Assembly: GCA_027011835.1 (NCBI GenBank)
Contig: JALUZN010000241.1
Coordinates: 1 to 8,978, forward strand
From: Draconibacterium sp.
GTDB taxonomy: Bacteria; Bacteroidota; Bacteroidia; Bacteroidales; Prolixibacteraceae
Length of the DNA stretch: 8,978 bases
Direction of reading: 5' to 3'
The translations under genes were made by a program, and so were the position numbers. Shown one piece after another: positions 1-6,527 of this stretch (positions are counted from its first letter, which is position 1; each line of letters begins with the position of its first letter). Under the pieces are notes generated by a model. It was not told the origin of the DNA and ran no database searches. It worked only from the letters and a program-made list of their open reading frames with translations.

Positions 1-152
1 ATCCGAAAAGGCCAACAATCTCGGGCGATAAATATTCTGAGTATAAATATGTTGTAGTAAAAAAACCAATTACCACACCCAAATACGACCAAATACTTCC
101 TTTAATACTTTGTTTAATTATTATTCCCATATTGGTTTTTGTGCAATATTAA
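1..152 (+). CDS. C-terminal fragment of an unrecognised membrane-anchored protein
   Basis: An open frame enters from the left edge (codons in frame from base 3) and stops at TAA 150-152, leaving 49 residues. The fragment is hydrophilic and basic for about 30 residues (ending near KKPITTPKYD), then has one strongly hydrophobic stretch, ILPLILCLIIIPILVFVQY, that ends at the stop. This would be a C-terminal transmembrane helix with essentially no tail behind it. It is the only one of the three plus-strand frames without a stop here, and its codons (for example TCG and GGC) resemble those of the neighbours. I do not recognise the family. It lies 111 bp upstream of the YfhO-family gene on the same strand, which has its own promoter-like element, so co-transcription is uncertain. 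It could be chance, but 49 stop-free codons in AT-rich DNA favour a real gene end. Confidence 0.5.
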   Translation, partial: PKRPTISGDKYSEYKYVVVKKPITTPKYDQILPLILCLIIIPILVFVQY

Positions 153-231
153 TTGCCGCCCTTTTTGTTTCCCTGAAAATAAATCTGATTGTTAAATCAG
201 CTTATAAATTCCCAAAAGTGTTTTAATTAAT

Positions 232-239
232 TATTTTTG
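232..239 (+). promoter_or_regulatory. Putative Bacteroidota -7 promoter element for the YfhO-family gene
   Basis: TATTTTTG matches the Bacteroidota -7 consensus TAnnTTTG and lies 24 bp before the ATG at 264, which would give a leader of roughly 15-20 bases. No TTTG is visible at the usual -33 distance, so the match is half a promoter only. The rest of 153-263 is AT-rich and shows no other structure I can support apart from a weak 6 bp hairpin. Confidence 0.35.
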
Positions 240-263
240 TCAGGCACTTAAAAAAATAATTTC

Positions 264-2747
264 ATGTCAAAAATAAAAGACTTAAAACATATTTTACCAA
301 ATCTGGTCATAATTCTCATATTTATTATTCTTGCTTATGCATATTTATTCCCTTTGCTCGAGGGAAAAGTTTTACATCAATCAGACATTAGCCATTTTAA
401 AGGCATGTCGAAAGAGCTAAAAGATTACCGCGAAGCAACCGGGAAAGAGGCTCTTTGGACCAACTCGATGTTTAGTGGAATGCCGGGATATATGATTTCG
501 GTTCGGTACGACAATAATCTGGCTGTTCATTTAAAAACTGTATTAAGCAGACCATTCCCGCTTGCAATAAAGATTATTCTCTATTTTCTAGGCTTTTATA
601 TTCTTTTAATAAGCTTGGGCATTAAACGGTGGCTGAGTGCAATAGGTGCAGTTGCGTTTGGATTATCGTCCTATTTTATAATAATTCTTGCTGCCGGCCA
701 TAACTCGAAAGCCGATGCGTTGGGATATCTGCCAATAGTTGTTGCCGGTGTTTTATTGGTTTTTAAAGAGAAACGAATACCCGGCGTTCTCCTTTTTACC
801 ATAGGTCTGTCGCTGGAAATCCTTTCAGGTCATCCGCAAATTACCTATTACGGGTTAATTATGCTTGCTGTTTATGGCGTTGTTGAATTTGTTTATGCAA
901 TAAAAGAGAAAGCACTGGCTCCGTTTATAAAATCGGCACTATTTCTTCTTGCCGGTGCAATTATGGCTGTTGGAATGAATTTTGCCCGACTTTATACTAC
1001 TTGGGAATATTCGAAAACCACTATCCGCGGGCCGGCAGAGCTAACAAAAAAAAATAAAAAGAAAAAATCGGGATTAGATAAAGATTATGTCGTTCAGTGG
1101 AGCTACGGAATTGATGAAACACTTACATTATTAATTCCAAATTATAAAGGGGGTGCAACACAAATACATCCCGGAACCAATTCCGAGAGTTATAAATCTC
1201 TCCGTAAACATGGTGCAAAAGATCCGAAAAAAGCACTTAATTCAATATTAATGTATCATGGCTCGCAACCCATGACTTCGGGCCCTGTTTATGTTGGGGC
1301 AATTATTGTGTTTCTCTTTTTCCTGGGGCTGTTTGTTGTAAAAGGGCGGTACAAATGGTGGCTTTTGTTTGCAACCATTATTTCTATTGTCCTCTCGTGG
1401 GGTGGAAATATTATGGGACTTACAAGTTTTCTGTTAGACTACCTGCCTATGTATAATAAATTCAGGGCTCCAAGTATGATTTTAATTGTTGCCGAAACAA
1501 CAATGCCCCTGCTGGGTTTTATTGCACTAAACGAAATCTTAACAGGAAAAACATCGAAAGCAGAGCTGATGAAAGGGTTAAAATGGGCAACAATAATTAC
1601 CGGTGGTATAGCGCTTCTTTTTTCTATTGCCCCGGGAATTTCGAGCGATTTTAGCAGTCAGTACGACCTGAGATTTCAGCTCCCCGACTGGCTAATTCGT
1701 GCAGCAGAAACCGACCGAAAAGAGGCATTAAGTTCCGATGCATTCCGCTCGTTTATATTTATTATATTAACTGCCGGATTGCTCTATTTATGGAGTATTA
1801 AAAAGCTTAAAACAAACCTTTTTATTGCCGCGTTAGGAATTCTTATTTTAGTTGATTTGTGGGCTGTTGACAAACGCTACCTGAACAACGATAATTTCGT
1901 TTCGAAACGGGTATCGAGAAATCCATTTCCCGAAATGCCGGCCGATAAAGCAATTCTTCAGGATACCGATTTATATTATCGGGTTTTACCTCTGCAAAGT
2001 CCGTTTCAAGATGCACGTACTTCGTACTATCATAAAAATGTGGGCGGTTATCATGCTGCAAAATTACGGCGTTATCAGGACATTATTGAACACAATCTGG
2101 CTCCCGAAATACAACAGTTAATTAGCGGATTTAAAGCCGGAAATCACCCCGATTCGATATTGAGTAAACTGTCGGTTATTAATATGCTGAACACCCGTTA
2201 TTTGATTTACGACGTAAATAAACCGCCGTTAAAAAACAGATATGCATACGGAAACGGATGGTTTGTGGGAAGATATAAAATAGTTAACGATGCCAACGAA
2301 GAGATTGCAGCTCTTAAAACAATTAACCCATTGGAAGAGGCCGTTCTCGATAAACGATTTAAACGATTTGTAAAAGGTAAAACATTTAATAAAGACAGAC
2401 ACGGCTCGATAAAATTAGTTGAATATCAACCCAACTATTTGAAATACGAAACAAATGCCGGGTCGGAACAACTGGCTGTATTCTCTGAAATTTTCTATAA
2501 AAACGGATGGGATGCGTTTATCGACGGGAAAGAGGTAAAACATTTCAGAGTCGACTATATTTTACGCGCATTAATTCTGCCCAAAGGGAAACACATTGTT
2601 GAGTTTAAATTTGAACCAAAATCGTTTATTGTTGGCAGTAAAATTTCGTTGGCAAGTTCTGTTTTGTTTATTTTAATACTTATTGGCTATGCTTTTAGTA
2701 AATTAAAAAAACAGGCAAAAACAGAAATTCCTGATAAACAGGAATAA
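264..2747 (+). CDS. YfhO-family polytopic membrane protein (GT-C-like)
   Basis: This 827-residue inner-membrane protein belongs to the YfhO family (PF09586), whose members are thought to act as GT-C-type glycosyltransferases on surface polymers. The Bacillus members are linked to lipoteichoic acid or lipid-linked sugar modification; the Bacteroidota substrate is unknown. Visible in order: an N-terminal helix (about 11-31); a first outside loop with Asp41 and the family signature WTNSMFSGMPGY (65-76); many membrane segments from about 100 to 530; the GLDKDYVVQWSYGIDETLTL block (270-289); IPNYKGG (291-297); the GGYHAAKLRRYQD block (594-606); a C-terminal extracytoplasmic beta-rich domain with YKNGWDAFIDGKEV (745-758) and LPKGKHIVEFKFEP (772-785); and a last helix (about 793-811) with a short charged tail. 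The length is normal for Bacteroidota members. A lysine run, KKNKKKK (262-268), encoded by an A-rich tract, sits in the loop before the GLDKDY block. The gene is convergent with a GT2 gene 7 bp away. Family assignment is secure; function is inferred. Confidence 0.93.
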   Translation: MSKIKDLKHILPNLVIILIFIILAYAYLFPLLEGKVLHQSDISHFKGMSKELKDYREATGKEALWTNSMFSGMPGYMISVRYDNNLAVHLKTVLSRPFPLAIKIILYFLGFYILLISLGIKRWLSAIGAVAFGLSSYFIIILAAGHNSKADALGYLPIVVAGVLLVFKEKRIPGVLLFTIGLSLEILSGHPQITYYGLIMLAVYGVVEFVYAIKEKALAPFIKSALFLLAGAIMAVGMNFARLYTTWEYSKTTIRGPAELTKKNKKKKSGLDKDYVVQWSYGIDETLTLLIPNYKGGATQIHPGTNSESYKSLRKHGAKDPKKALNSILMYHGSQPMTSGPVYVGAIIVFLFFLGLFVVKGRYKWWLLFATIISIVLSWGGNIMGLTSFLLDYLPMYNKFRAPSMILIVAETTMPLLGFIALNEILTGKTSKAELMKGLKWATIITGGIALLFSIAPGISSDFSSQYDLRFQLPDWLIRAAETDRKEALSSDAFRSFIFIILTAGLLYLWSIKKLKTNLFIAALGILILVDLWAVDKRYLNNDNFVSKRVSRNPFPEMPADKAILQDTDLYYRVLPLQSPFQDARTSYYHKNVGGYHAAKLRRYQDIIEHNLAPEIQQLISGFKAGNHPDSILSKLSVINMLNTRYLIYDVNKPPLKNRYAYGNGWFVGRYKIVNDANEEIAALKTINPLEEAVLDKRFKRFVKGKTFNKDRHGSIKLVEYQPNYLKYETNAGSEQLAVFSEIFYKNGWDAFIDGKEVKHFRVDYILRALILPKGKHIVEFKFEPKSFIVGSKISLASSVLFILILIGYAFSKLKKQAKTEIPDKQE
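2727..2745 (-). terminator. Putative intrinsic terminator of the minus-strand glycosyltransferase operon
   Basis: ATTCCTG / CAGGAAT form a perfect 7 bp stem around a 5-base loop. Read on the minus strand the hairpin is followed by a T-rich tract (TTTCTGTTTTTG, then more T's), as expected for an intrinsic terminator. On the plus strand the following bases are A-rich, so it should act mainly on transcripts coming from the GT2 gene. It lies inside the last codons of the YfhO-family gene, because the two genes converge with only 7 bp between their stops. The stem has only three G:C pairs, so strength is uncertain. Confidence 0.45.
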
Positions 2748-2754
2748 GAAAATA

Positions 2755-3711
2755 TTACTCGTCGAAATCTTGAGTAATCAGTGGTTTTTTGGGTACCGAA
2801 ATAATATCGATATGAAGAGCCATAAGCAATAAAATAAAACCTATTAAAATGGGTAACGATGCAATTGTTACTTGTCCGGTAGTTGCAACAATTCCTGTGG
2901 AGCTACTGCGAATCCAAAAAAATGCGGTCATAAAAATACCGAAAAGCAGAGAGATACTTCCGCTGAGCATTTCGAGTGTAGCCACATTAAAATCGCGCAG
3001 AAAATAGTTGTAAAAAATACGTTTAAAAAACCTGTTTATGTATTTAAGAGGAAAAGTAAATGCGGTTTGCGATATACTTAAATTACTTTTTTCGTCGGCA
3101 TAGTAGGCCTGCATTGGAACATCAATAACAACCGCTTTTACTGTCGATAACCTGAACAACATATCGCTTTCGAAAAAATATCGGTTTTCAATTTTCTCGA
3201 GCGGAAGTAGTGCCAGCGCATTTTTGTGAATGGCAATAAATCCGTTGGTTGGGTCCATAATGTCCCAATATCCATTAACAAATTTATTTACGAGCGAAAG
3301 CAAACTATTTCCAAGAATTCGCATTGCCGGCATTTTTCGTAACGACTCGAGATTGTAAAAACGGTTTCCTTTTACATAATCGGCCTCTTTTTTTAAAATT
3401 GGATTTATAATTTTTTTAATTAAATGAGGTGGCATCTGCCCATCTCCATCGAGCTTTACAAAAATATCGACTCCTTTTGTCTTAGCATATTCAAATCCGC
3501 TTTTAACGGCACCTCCAACACCCCTGTTTTCGGAATTGAAAATAACCGAAACTCTCTGGTCTGTACAATTTTCCTGAACAAACTTACCACTGTTTTGCGG
3601 GCATTTATCATCAACAACAACAATTAAATCTATCTCTTTCCCAATTTTGCTAAGAACAGATAGAATTTGTTCGCGAACCTTGTAACAGGGTATAATTACT
3701 GCTGTTTTCAT
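2755..3711 (-). CDS. Family 2 glycosyltransferase, polyprenol-phosphate sugar transferase type
   Basis: This 318-residue protein has an N-terminal GT-A domain of family GT2 and two C-terminal membrane helices, the plan of DPM1/GtrB/ArnC-like enzymes that move a sugar from a nucleotide donor to a polyprenyl phosphate on the cytoplasmic face. Visible: the opening strand AVIIPCYK (4-11); VVVDDKCP (31-38), the nucleotide-binding acidic pair; NRGVGGAVKSGF (62-73); the metal-binding DGDGQ (88-92); YVKGNRFY (112-119), typical of dolichol-phosphate-mannose-like enzymes; DPTNGF (153-158); and ESDM (181-184) in the acceptor/catalytic region. Helices lie near 247-266 and 283-303, followed by a short tail. 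The start codon overlaps the upstream stop as TAATG, so translation is probably coupled to the GT-C-like gene. It is last in the three-gene operon, with a putative terminator just beyond. Family assignment is strong; the sugar and acceptor cannot be read from sequence. Confidence 0.92.
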   Translation of the reverse strand: MKTAVIIPCYKVREQILSVLSKIGKEIDLIVVVDDKCPQNSGKFVQENCTDQRVSVIFNSENRGVGGAVKSGFEYAKTKGVDIFVKLDGDGQMPPHLIKKIINPILKKEADYVKGNRFYNLESLRKMPAMRILGNSLLSLVNKFVNGYWDIMDPTNGFIAIHKNALALLPLEKIENRYFFESDMLFRLSTVKAVVIDVPMQAYYADEKSNLSISQTAFTFPLKYINRFFKRIFYNYFLRDFNVATLEMLSGSISLLFGIFMTAFFWIRSSSTGIVATTGQVTIASLPILIGFILLLMALHIDIISVPKKPLITQDFDE

Positions 3712-5096
3712 TATTTTGTTTTTTCAGGAGTGGCTAAATAAACTTCAATAGCTGTAAAGAATCGCTTAACTGGATAAACCTGAGCCGAGTAATACCACAT
3801 TAATGTTATCATTCCGAAAAAGAACCGTTTTGCCGACGAGCGCATAATTCCTTCAATTGAGTCGGCTCGTAAAACCAGTTGATTAAGTAAAACCAAATAG
3901 GCAATAAGAGGCAGTAATACTACAATTAAAGTTATCAGCGATTCCTTTTTTAAATAAAGCCAAATTAAGTTCAGAACAATTGCTCCGTAGAAAACATAAA
4001 TTGTTATTCCGTAATATATTTTATGGTAAAAGCTTTTTCCTGCTCCCCTTAAAATCCGCATTATATAGTCGCCATCGAGATTGGGAAGAATGTTTATTTC
4101 AACCTGAACAAACTGATCCATTAAATCGATATGAGCTTTTAAATAGATTTGCCACAAAATAAAAGGTAGTGCTGTTGCAATTAAAAACAGAAATGGTTTA
4201 ACAAACTCTTTTTTACGAATAGAAATGTACGCATAAAACAGAAATGCAGCACCAATATAAACAATTCCTTCACTCCTAATCCAGCCATTTAAAGCCAGCA
4301 TAATAACCGAAAGAAGCAGGTATTTATTTTGTTTTGTATTGTTCCAGGTAAAAATGGCAATAATGCCAATAGACCCGTACATTGCCTGTGTAACGCTAGT
4401 TGTATTTATGGCACTTTGTGCATACAACTCGGGAGAAGCCATAAAAAACAGAGTGGCAATAATTGCTCCCAGTGTTGAAACATTGCGTAACATGAGTGCA
4501 TAAAACGAAAAAACAAATGAGATGAAAAAAAGTGCCGGAATAATTTTCGACATCTCGAATCCGAAAATATACGAATACGCCAAACTCAAAGCATACAATG
4601 GAGGATAGGCAGCTCCCCAGCCTACTCGCTTCTCATAAATCAAACTATTCATCATTTTTCCCTCGGCTGCAATAACTTTCCCGTATAAATCGAAAGAGCT
4701 TAGCGAGTCGGAAGCAGCAGTTGGCCAATACAAATTTTTAATTGTAACACCGGCAAGCAAAAAAAGAATAACGCCAACAAACGCAAGCCATACTAAATTA
4801 AATTTTCCCACAAAAAAGAACTCCTTAAAGTTCTTTGTACGAAACTTTCTTAATCTATCTCCTGGGTTTGTTATCAGTTTATAATTTAATGCCAAAACAG
4901 ACAATCCAATTCCCCAGAGCAAACTGTTTCTGGCAATGCCAATGCCAATAATATCGAATAAAAACATCAGAATTGTGATGGCTCCCATGCCAATCGGAAA
5001 CGAAAACCCAAAAAACTCAAGAAGAGAAAATTTACCAATTAGTGCAAGAATACTTACACCCAGGAAGAACGCGATAATAATGCCTAAATAACTCAT
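3711..5096 (-). CDS. Polytopic membrane protein, probable GT-C-type glycosyltransferase
   Basis: A 461-residue, very hydrophobic protein with about ten to twelve predicted membrane segments, the first at residues 2-20 and the last near 425-442. The layout resembles GT39/PMT/ArnT-like GT-C enzymes, which take a sugar from a polyprenyl-phosphate donor on the outer face of the inner membrane. After the helix at about 101-119 comes an outside loop, YWPTAASDSLSSFDLYGK (123-140), with Asp130 and Asp136 as candidate catalytic acids, then WGAAYPPLYALS (160-171), a motif position shared by many GT-C proteins. NGWIRSEG (270-277) resembles the R-x-EG motif of uncharacterised bacterial members. The protein ends about 20 residues after its last helix, so it lacks the C-terminal soluble domain many relatives have; the gene just upstream encodes an anchored soluble domain. 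The start directly abuts the upstream stop (TAAATG) and the stop overlaps the GT2 start. The GT-C call rests on topology and loop motifs. Confidence 0.7.
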   Translation of the reverse strand: MSYLGIIIAFFLGVSILALIGKFSLLEFFGFSFPIGMGAITILMFLFDIIGIGIARNSLLWGIGLSVLALNYKLITNPGDRLRKFRTKNFKEFFFVGKFNLVWLAFVGVILFLLAGVTIKNLYWPTAASDSLSSFDLYGKVIAAEGKMMNSLIYEKRVGWGAAYPPLYALSLAYSYIFGFEMSKIIPALFFISFVFSFYALMLRNVSTLGAIIATLFFMASPELYAQSAINTTSVTQAMYGSIGIIAIFTWNNTKQNKYLLLSVIMLALNGWIRSEGIVYIGAAFLFYAYISIRKKEFVKPFLFLIATALPFILWQIYLKAHIDLMDQFVQVEINILPNLDGDYIMRILRGAGKSFYHKIYYGITIYVFYGAIVLNLIWLYLKKESLITLIVVLLPLIAYLVLLNQLVLRADSIEGIMRSSAKRFFFGMITLMWYYSAQVYPVKRFFTAIEVYLATPEKTK

Positions 5097-5705
5097 TTAA
5101 TGTTTTTTATATCGACCAATCTTTTTTGTATCAACCGGAATAACAGTAAAAGCAACTTTGTTTTTTACCCTGAATGGAAGATATTGGTACCCAAATTTGT
5201 TAACAATAGCTACATGTGTTACTTTTTTCAAATACACAGAATCTTCCGGATTTTTTTGATAAACAGGTTTTCGTGGATATAAAAAATAGGTTGCATGTCT
5301 TTTCGAAGTTAACCAATCCATTTTATGCCTTTTATCAACTCCTTTTATAATTGAATCGGGAGGCATTAAAATTATTGCCGAATCGGGAGTATGTTTTTTT
5401 ATAAATTGCAGATAAGAAGCAATATAACCTATTTTTGCCTGAAGTTTTTGGTCGGTTGTAAAATTGCGGTGTTTCTTTATAAAGTTATAATTTTCATGAA
5501 AAAACACGTTTTCAATCCATTTGTAACTTTGTGTGTTATTGTAAAGACTCTGAAAAACAACAAAAAAAACTATCCCAATTAAAAGATTGCGAAGAAGAAA
5601 TCCGAACCATGTTTTCGACGGACGTTTAAAAACTTCGTATTTTGAGGTAGTCTCTTTCCCTTTTTTTCGGTGTTTTTTATATTTCGATTTGGAAGATTTC
5701 TTCAT
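5097..5705 (-). CDS. Lysine-rich single-pass membrane protein with extracytoplasmic domain, hypothetical
   Basis: A 202-residue protein of no family I recognise by name. Residues 1-31 are extremely basic (mostly K, R and H, plus S and T), followed by one membrane helix (about 33-53, FGFLLRNLLIGIVFFVVF). The positive-inside rule places residues 55-202 outside the cytoplasm. That part has a helix-rich stretch (about 71-105), then TPDSAIILMPPDS (106-118), and SKRHATYFLYPRKPVY (134-149). The order 'helix, DSAIILMPP, YFLYPR' resembles the soluble C-terminal region of some bacterial GT-C glycosyltransferases. It is first in the operon, its stop directly touches the GT-C-like gene's ATG, and a -7-like element lies about 22 bp before its start. 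I infer a periplasmic accessory subunit to the GT-C-like protein. Existence of the gene is well supported; the role is a guess from context and weak motif resemblance. Confidence 0.8.
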   Translation of the reverse strand: MKKSSKSKYKKHRKKGKETTSKYEVFKRPSKTWFGFLLRNLLIGIVFFVVFQSLYNNTQSYKWIENVFFHENYNFIKKHRNFTTDQKLQAKIGYIASYLQFIKKHTPDSAIILMPPDSIIKGVDKRHKMDWLTSKRHATYFLYPRKPVYQKNPEDSVYLKKVTHVAIVNKFGYQYLPFRVKNKVAFTVIPVDTKKIGRYKKH

Positions 5706-5726
5706 TTAAGCAGGTTTTATACATTT

Positions 5727-5734
5727 CAAATATA
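5727..5734 (-). promoter_or_regulatory. Putative -7 promoter element for the three-gene glycosyltransferase operon
   Basis: On the minus strand the bases read TATATTTG, a full match to the Bacteroidota TAnnTTTG element, about 22 bp before the ATG at 5705. A minus-strand TTTG (5760-5763) lies upstream with a 25 bp spacer, longer than the usual 19-21, so the -33 part is doubtful. Position and orientation suit transcription of the operon running to about 2727. Confidence 0.45.
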
Positions 5735-5796
5735 CTCAATGTTTATTATGAAAGAAAAACAAAAAACCATATTTATTAACAAGACCGGATTTGTTG

Positions 5797-5804
5797 TACT
5801 TTTG
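5797..5804 (+). promoter_or_regulatory. Putative -7 promoter element for the 3-methyladenine glycosylase gene
   Basis: TACTTTTG, in the context TTGTACTTTTGCA, is a classic Bacteroidota promoter core (TAnnTTTG). A weak -33-like TTTA lies at 5772-5775 with a 21 bp spacer. It predicts a transcript start near 5811 and an A/T-rich leader of about 50 bases before the ATG at 5863. No Shine-Dalgarno sequence is visible in the leader. Confidence 0.55.
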
Positions 5805-5862
5805 CAACACAAAAAACTTTTTTAGTATAGTTAAAAACAGAATCTAAACGTTTTACCGCCCT

Positions 5863-6378
5863 ATGAATAACCGGCTTACATCCGACTTTTTTAAACGCGA
5901 TGTGTTAGAAGTGGCTCCCGACCTGATTGGGAAAACATTAGTTCGGCGTTTTAATAATAACCAAATAAAACGCTACACAATTTCCGAAACCGAAGCGTAT
6001 CGGGGAGGCAACGACCGCGCATGCCATGCCAATAAAGGAAGAACAAAACGTACCGAAATAATGTTTGCTGAAGGTGGTGTAGTTTATGTTTATCTGATTT
6101 ACGGAATGTATTGGATGCTTAATTTTGTTACCAGCGAAAAAGAGAATCCATCGGCAGTATTAATTCGTGGAATCGATACTATTCTTGGCCCGGGGAAAGT
6201 TGGGAAAGAGTTGCAACTCGACAAATCTTTTTATGGCGAAACCCTTTTTACTTCCAACAAATTATGGGTCGAAGAGTCGGGAATTGAGCCAAAATATTCA
6301 ACCGCAAAACGCGTTGGAATTGATTATGCCGGCGAGCCTTGGGTAAACAAACCGTGGCGATTTATTCTAAATCAATAA
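5863..6378 (+). CDS. mpg: DNA-3-methyladenine glycosylase (AAG/MPG family), short form
   Basis: A 171-residue enzyme of the AAG/MPG family (Pfam Pur_DNA_glyco), which removes alkylated or deaminated purines from DNA to start base excision repair in the cytoplasm. Active-site positions of human AAG can be matched by motif: ETEAY (42-46) gives the general base Glu44 and Tyr46, CHANKGR gives His55, IYGMY gives the intercalating Tyr80, MLN gives Asn87, and LIRG gives Arg102. The C-terminal KRVGIDYAGEPW (149-160) and PWRFIL (164-169) are family signatures, so the protein is complete at both ends. It is shorter than the usual 190-200 residues because the loop between LIRG and GPGKVGKELQLD (109-120) is cut to a few residues, a form I recall from clostridial homologues as well. 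It has its own promoter-like element and diverges from the glycosyltransferase operon. Identification is firm. Confidence 0.95.
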   Translation: MNNRLTSDFFKRDVLEVAPDLIGKTLVRRFNNNQIKRYTISETEAYRGGNDRACHANKGRTKRTEIMFAEGGVVYVYLIYGMYWMLNFVTSEKENPSAVLIRGIDTILGPGKVGKELQLDKSFYGETLFTSNKLWVEESGIEPKYSTAKRVGIDYAGEPWVNKPWRFILNQ

Positions 6379-6507
6379 ATTACATAGTGAAATTGTATAA
6401 CGTTTGATGGGTTTTTTATGGGCAACATTTACTCAATCCCAATAACTTTTCAGTTTATACAGTATTTTGCGACGATTCGACATTAAACAATTTTCACTAT
6501 ATTTATT
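6374..6507. repeat. Imperfect inverted repeat spanning the mpg-DUF2851 spacer
   Basis: The left arm (6374-6396) reads AATAAAT-TAC-ATAGTGAAA-TTGT. The right arm (6487-6507), reverse-complemented, reads AATAAAT-ATAGTGAAA-A-TTGT. Twenty bases match in order, interrupted only by a 3-base and a 1-base bulge, around a 90-base centre. The left arm begins inside the glycosylase stop codon and the right arm ends 20 bp before the DUF2851 ATG. No target-site duplication is visible outside the arms. In RNA this could close a long stem-loop over the whole spacer; as DNA it could be a decayed miniature element. The 149 bp spacer holds no open frame I would call, only imperfect promoter-like strings. Confidence 0.4.
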
Positions 6508-6527
6508 CGGAACAAAAAAAATAAATT

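Noticed and set aside
185..200. Small hairpin CTGATT / AATCAG after the left-edge reading frame, a possible terminator
   Set aside because: Only 6 bp with two G:C pairs, and the following bases are not a T-run on either strand.
1843..2061. Minus-strand open frame of 72 codons inside the YfhO-family gene
   Set aside because: Lies entirely antisense to strongly conserved YfhO coding sequence, with no recognisable motif.
2872..3627. Plus-strand open frames (2872-3081 and 3424-3627) opposite the GT2 gene
   Set aside because: Both are antisense to GT2 coding sequence, including the conserved DGDGQ region, and their cysteine-rich or random composition shows no family signal.
5100..5582. Plus-strand open frames opposite the lysine-rich hypothetical gene
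   Set aside because: The minus-strand gene has a coherent topology, exact junctions with its neighbour and a promoter-like element; the antisense frames are aromatic-rich products of its A/T-rich codons.
5863..6378. The glycosylase gene as truncated or broken, because it is about 20-25 residues shorter than usual
   Set aside because: Both termini and all active-site motifs are present; the missing residues are one surface loop between LIRG and GPGKV, as in other short-form family members.
6398..6469. Promoter-like strings TAACGTTTG (6398-6406) and TATTTTG (6463-6469) ahead of the DUF2851 gene
   Set aside because: Each misses the TAnnTTTG consensus by one base in spacing or length and has no clear -33 element. 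A promoter may exist here but I cannot point to it.
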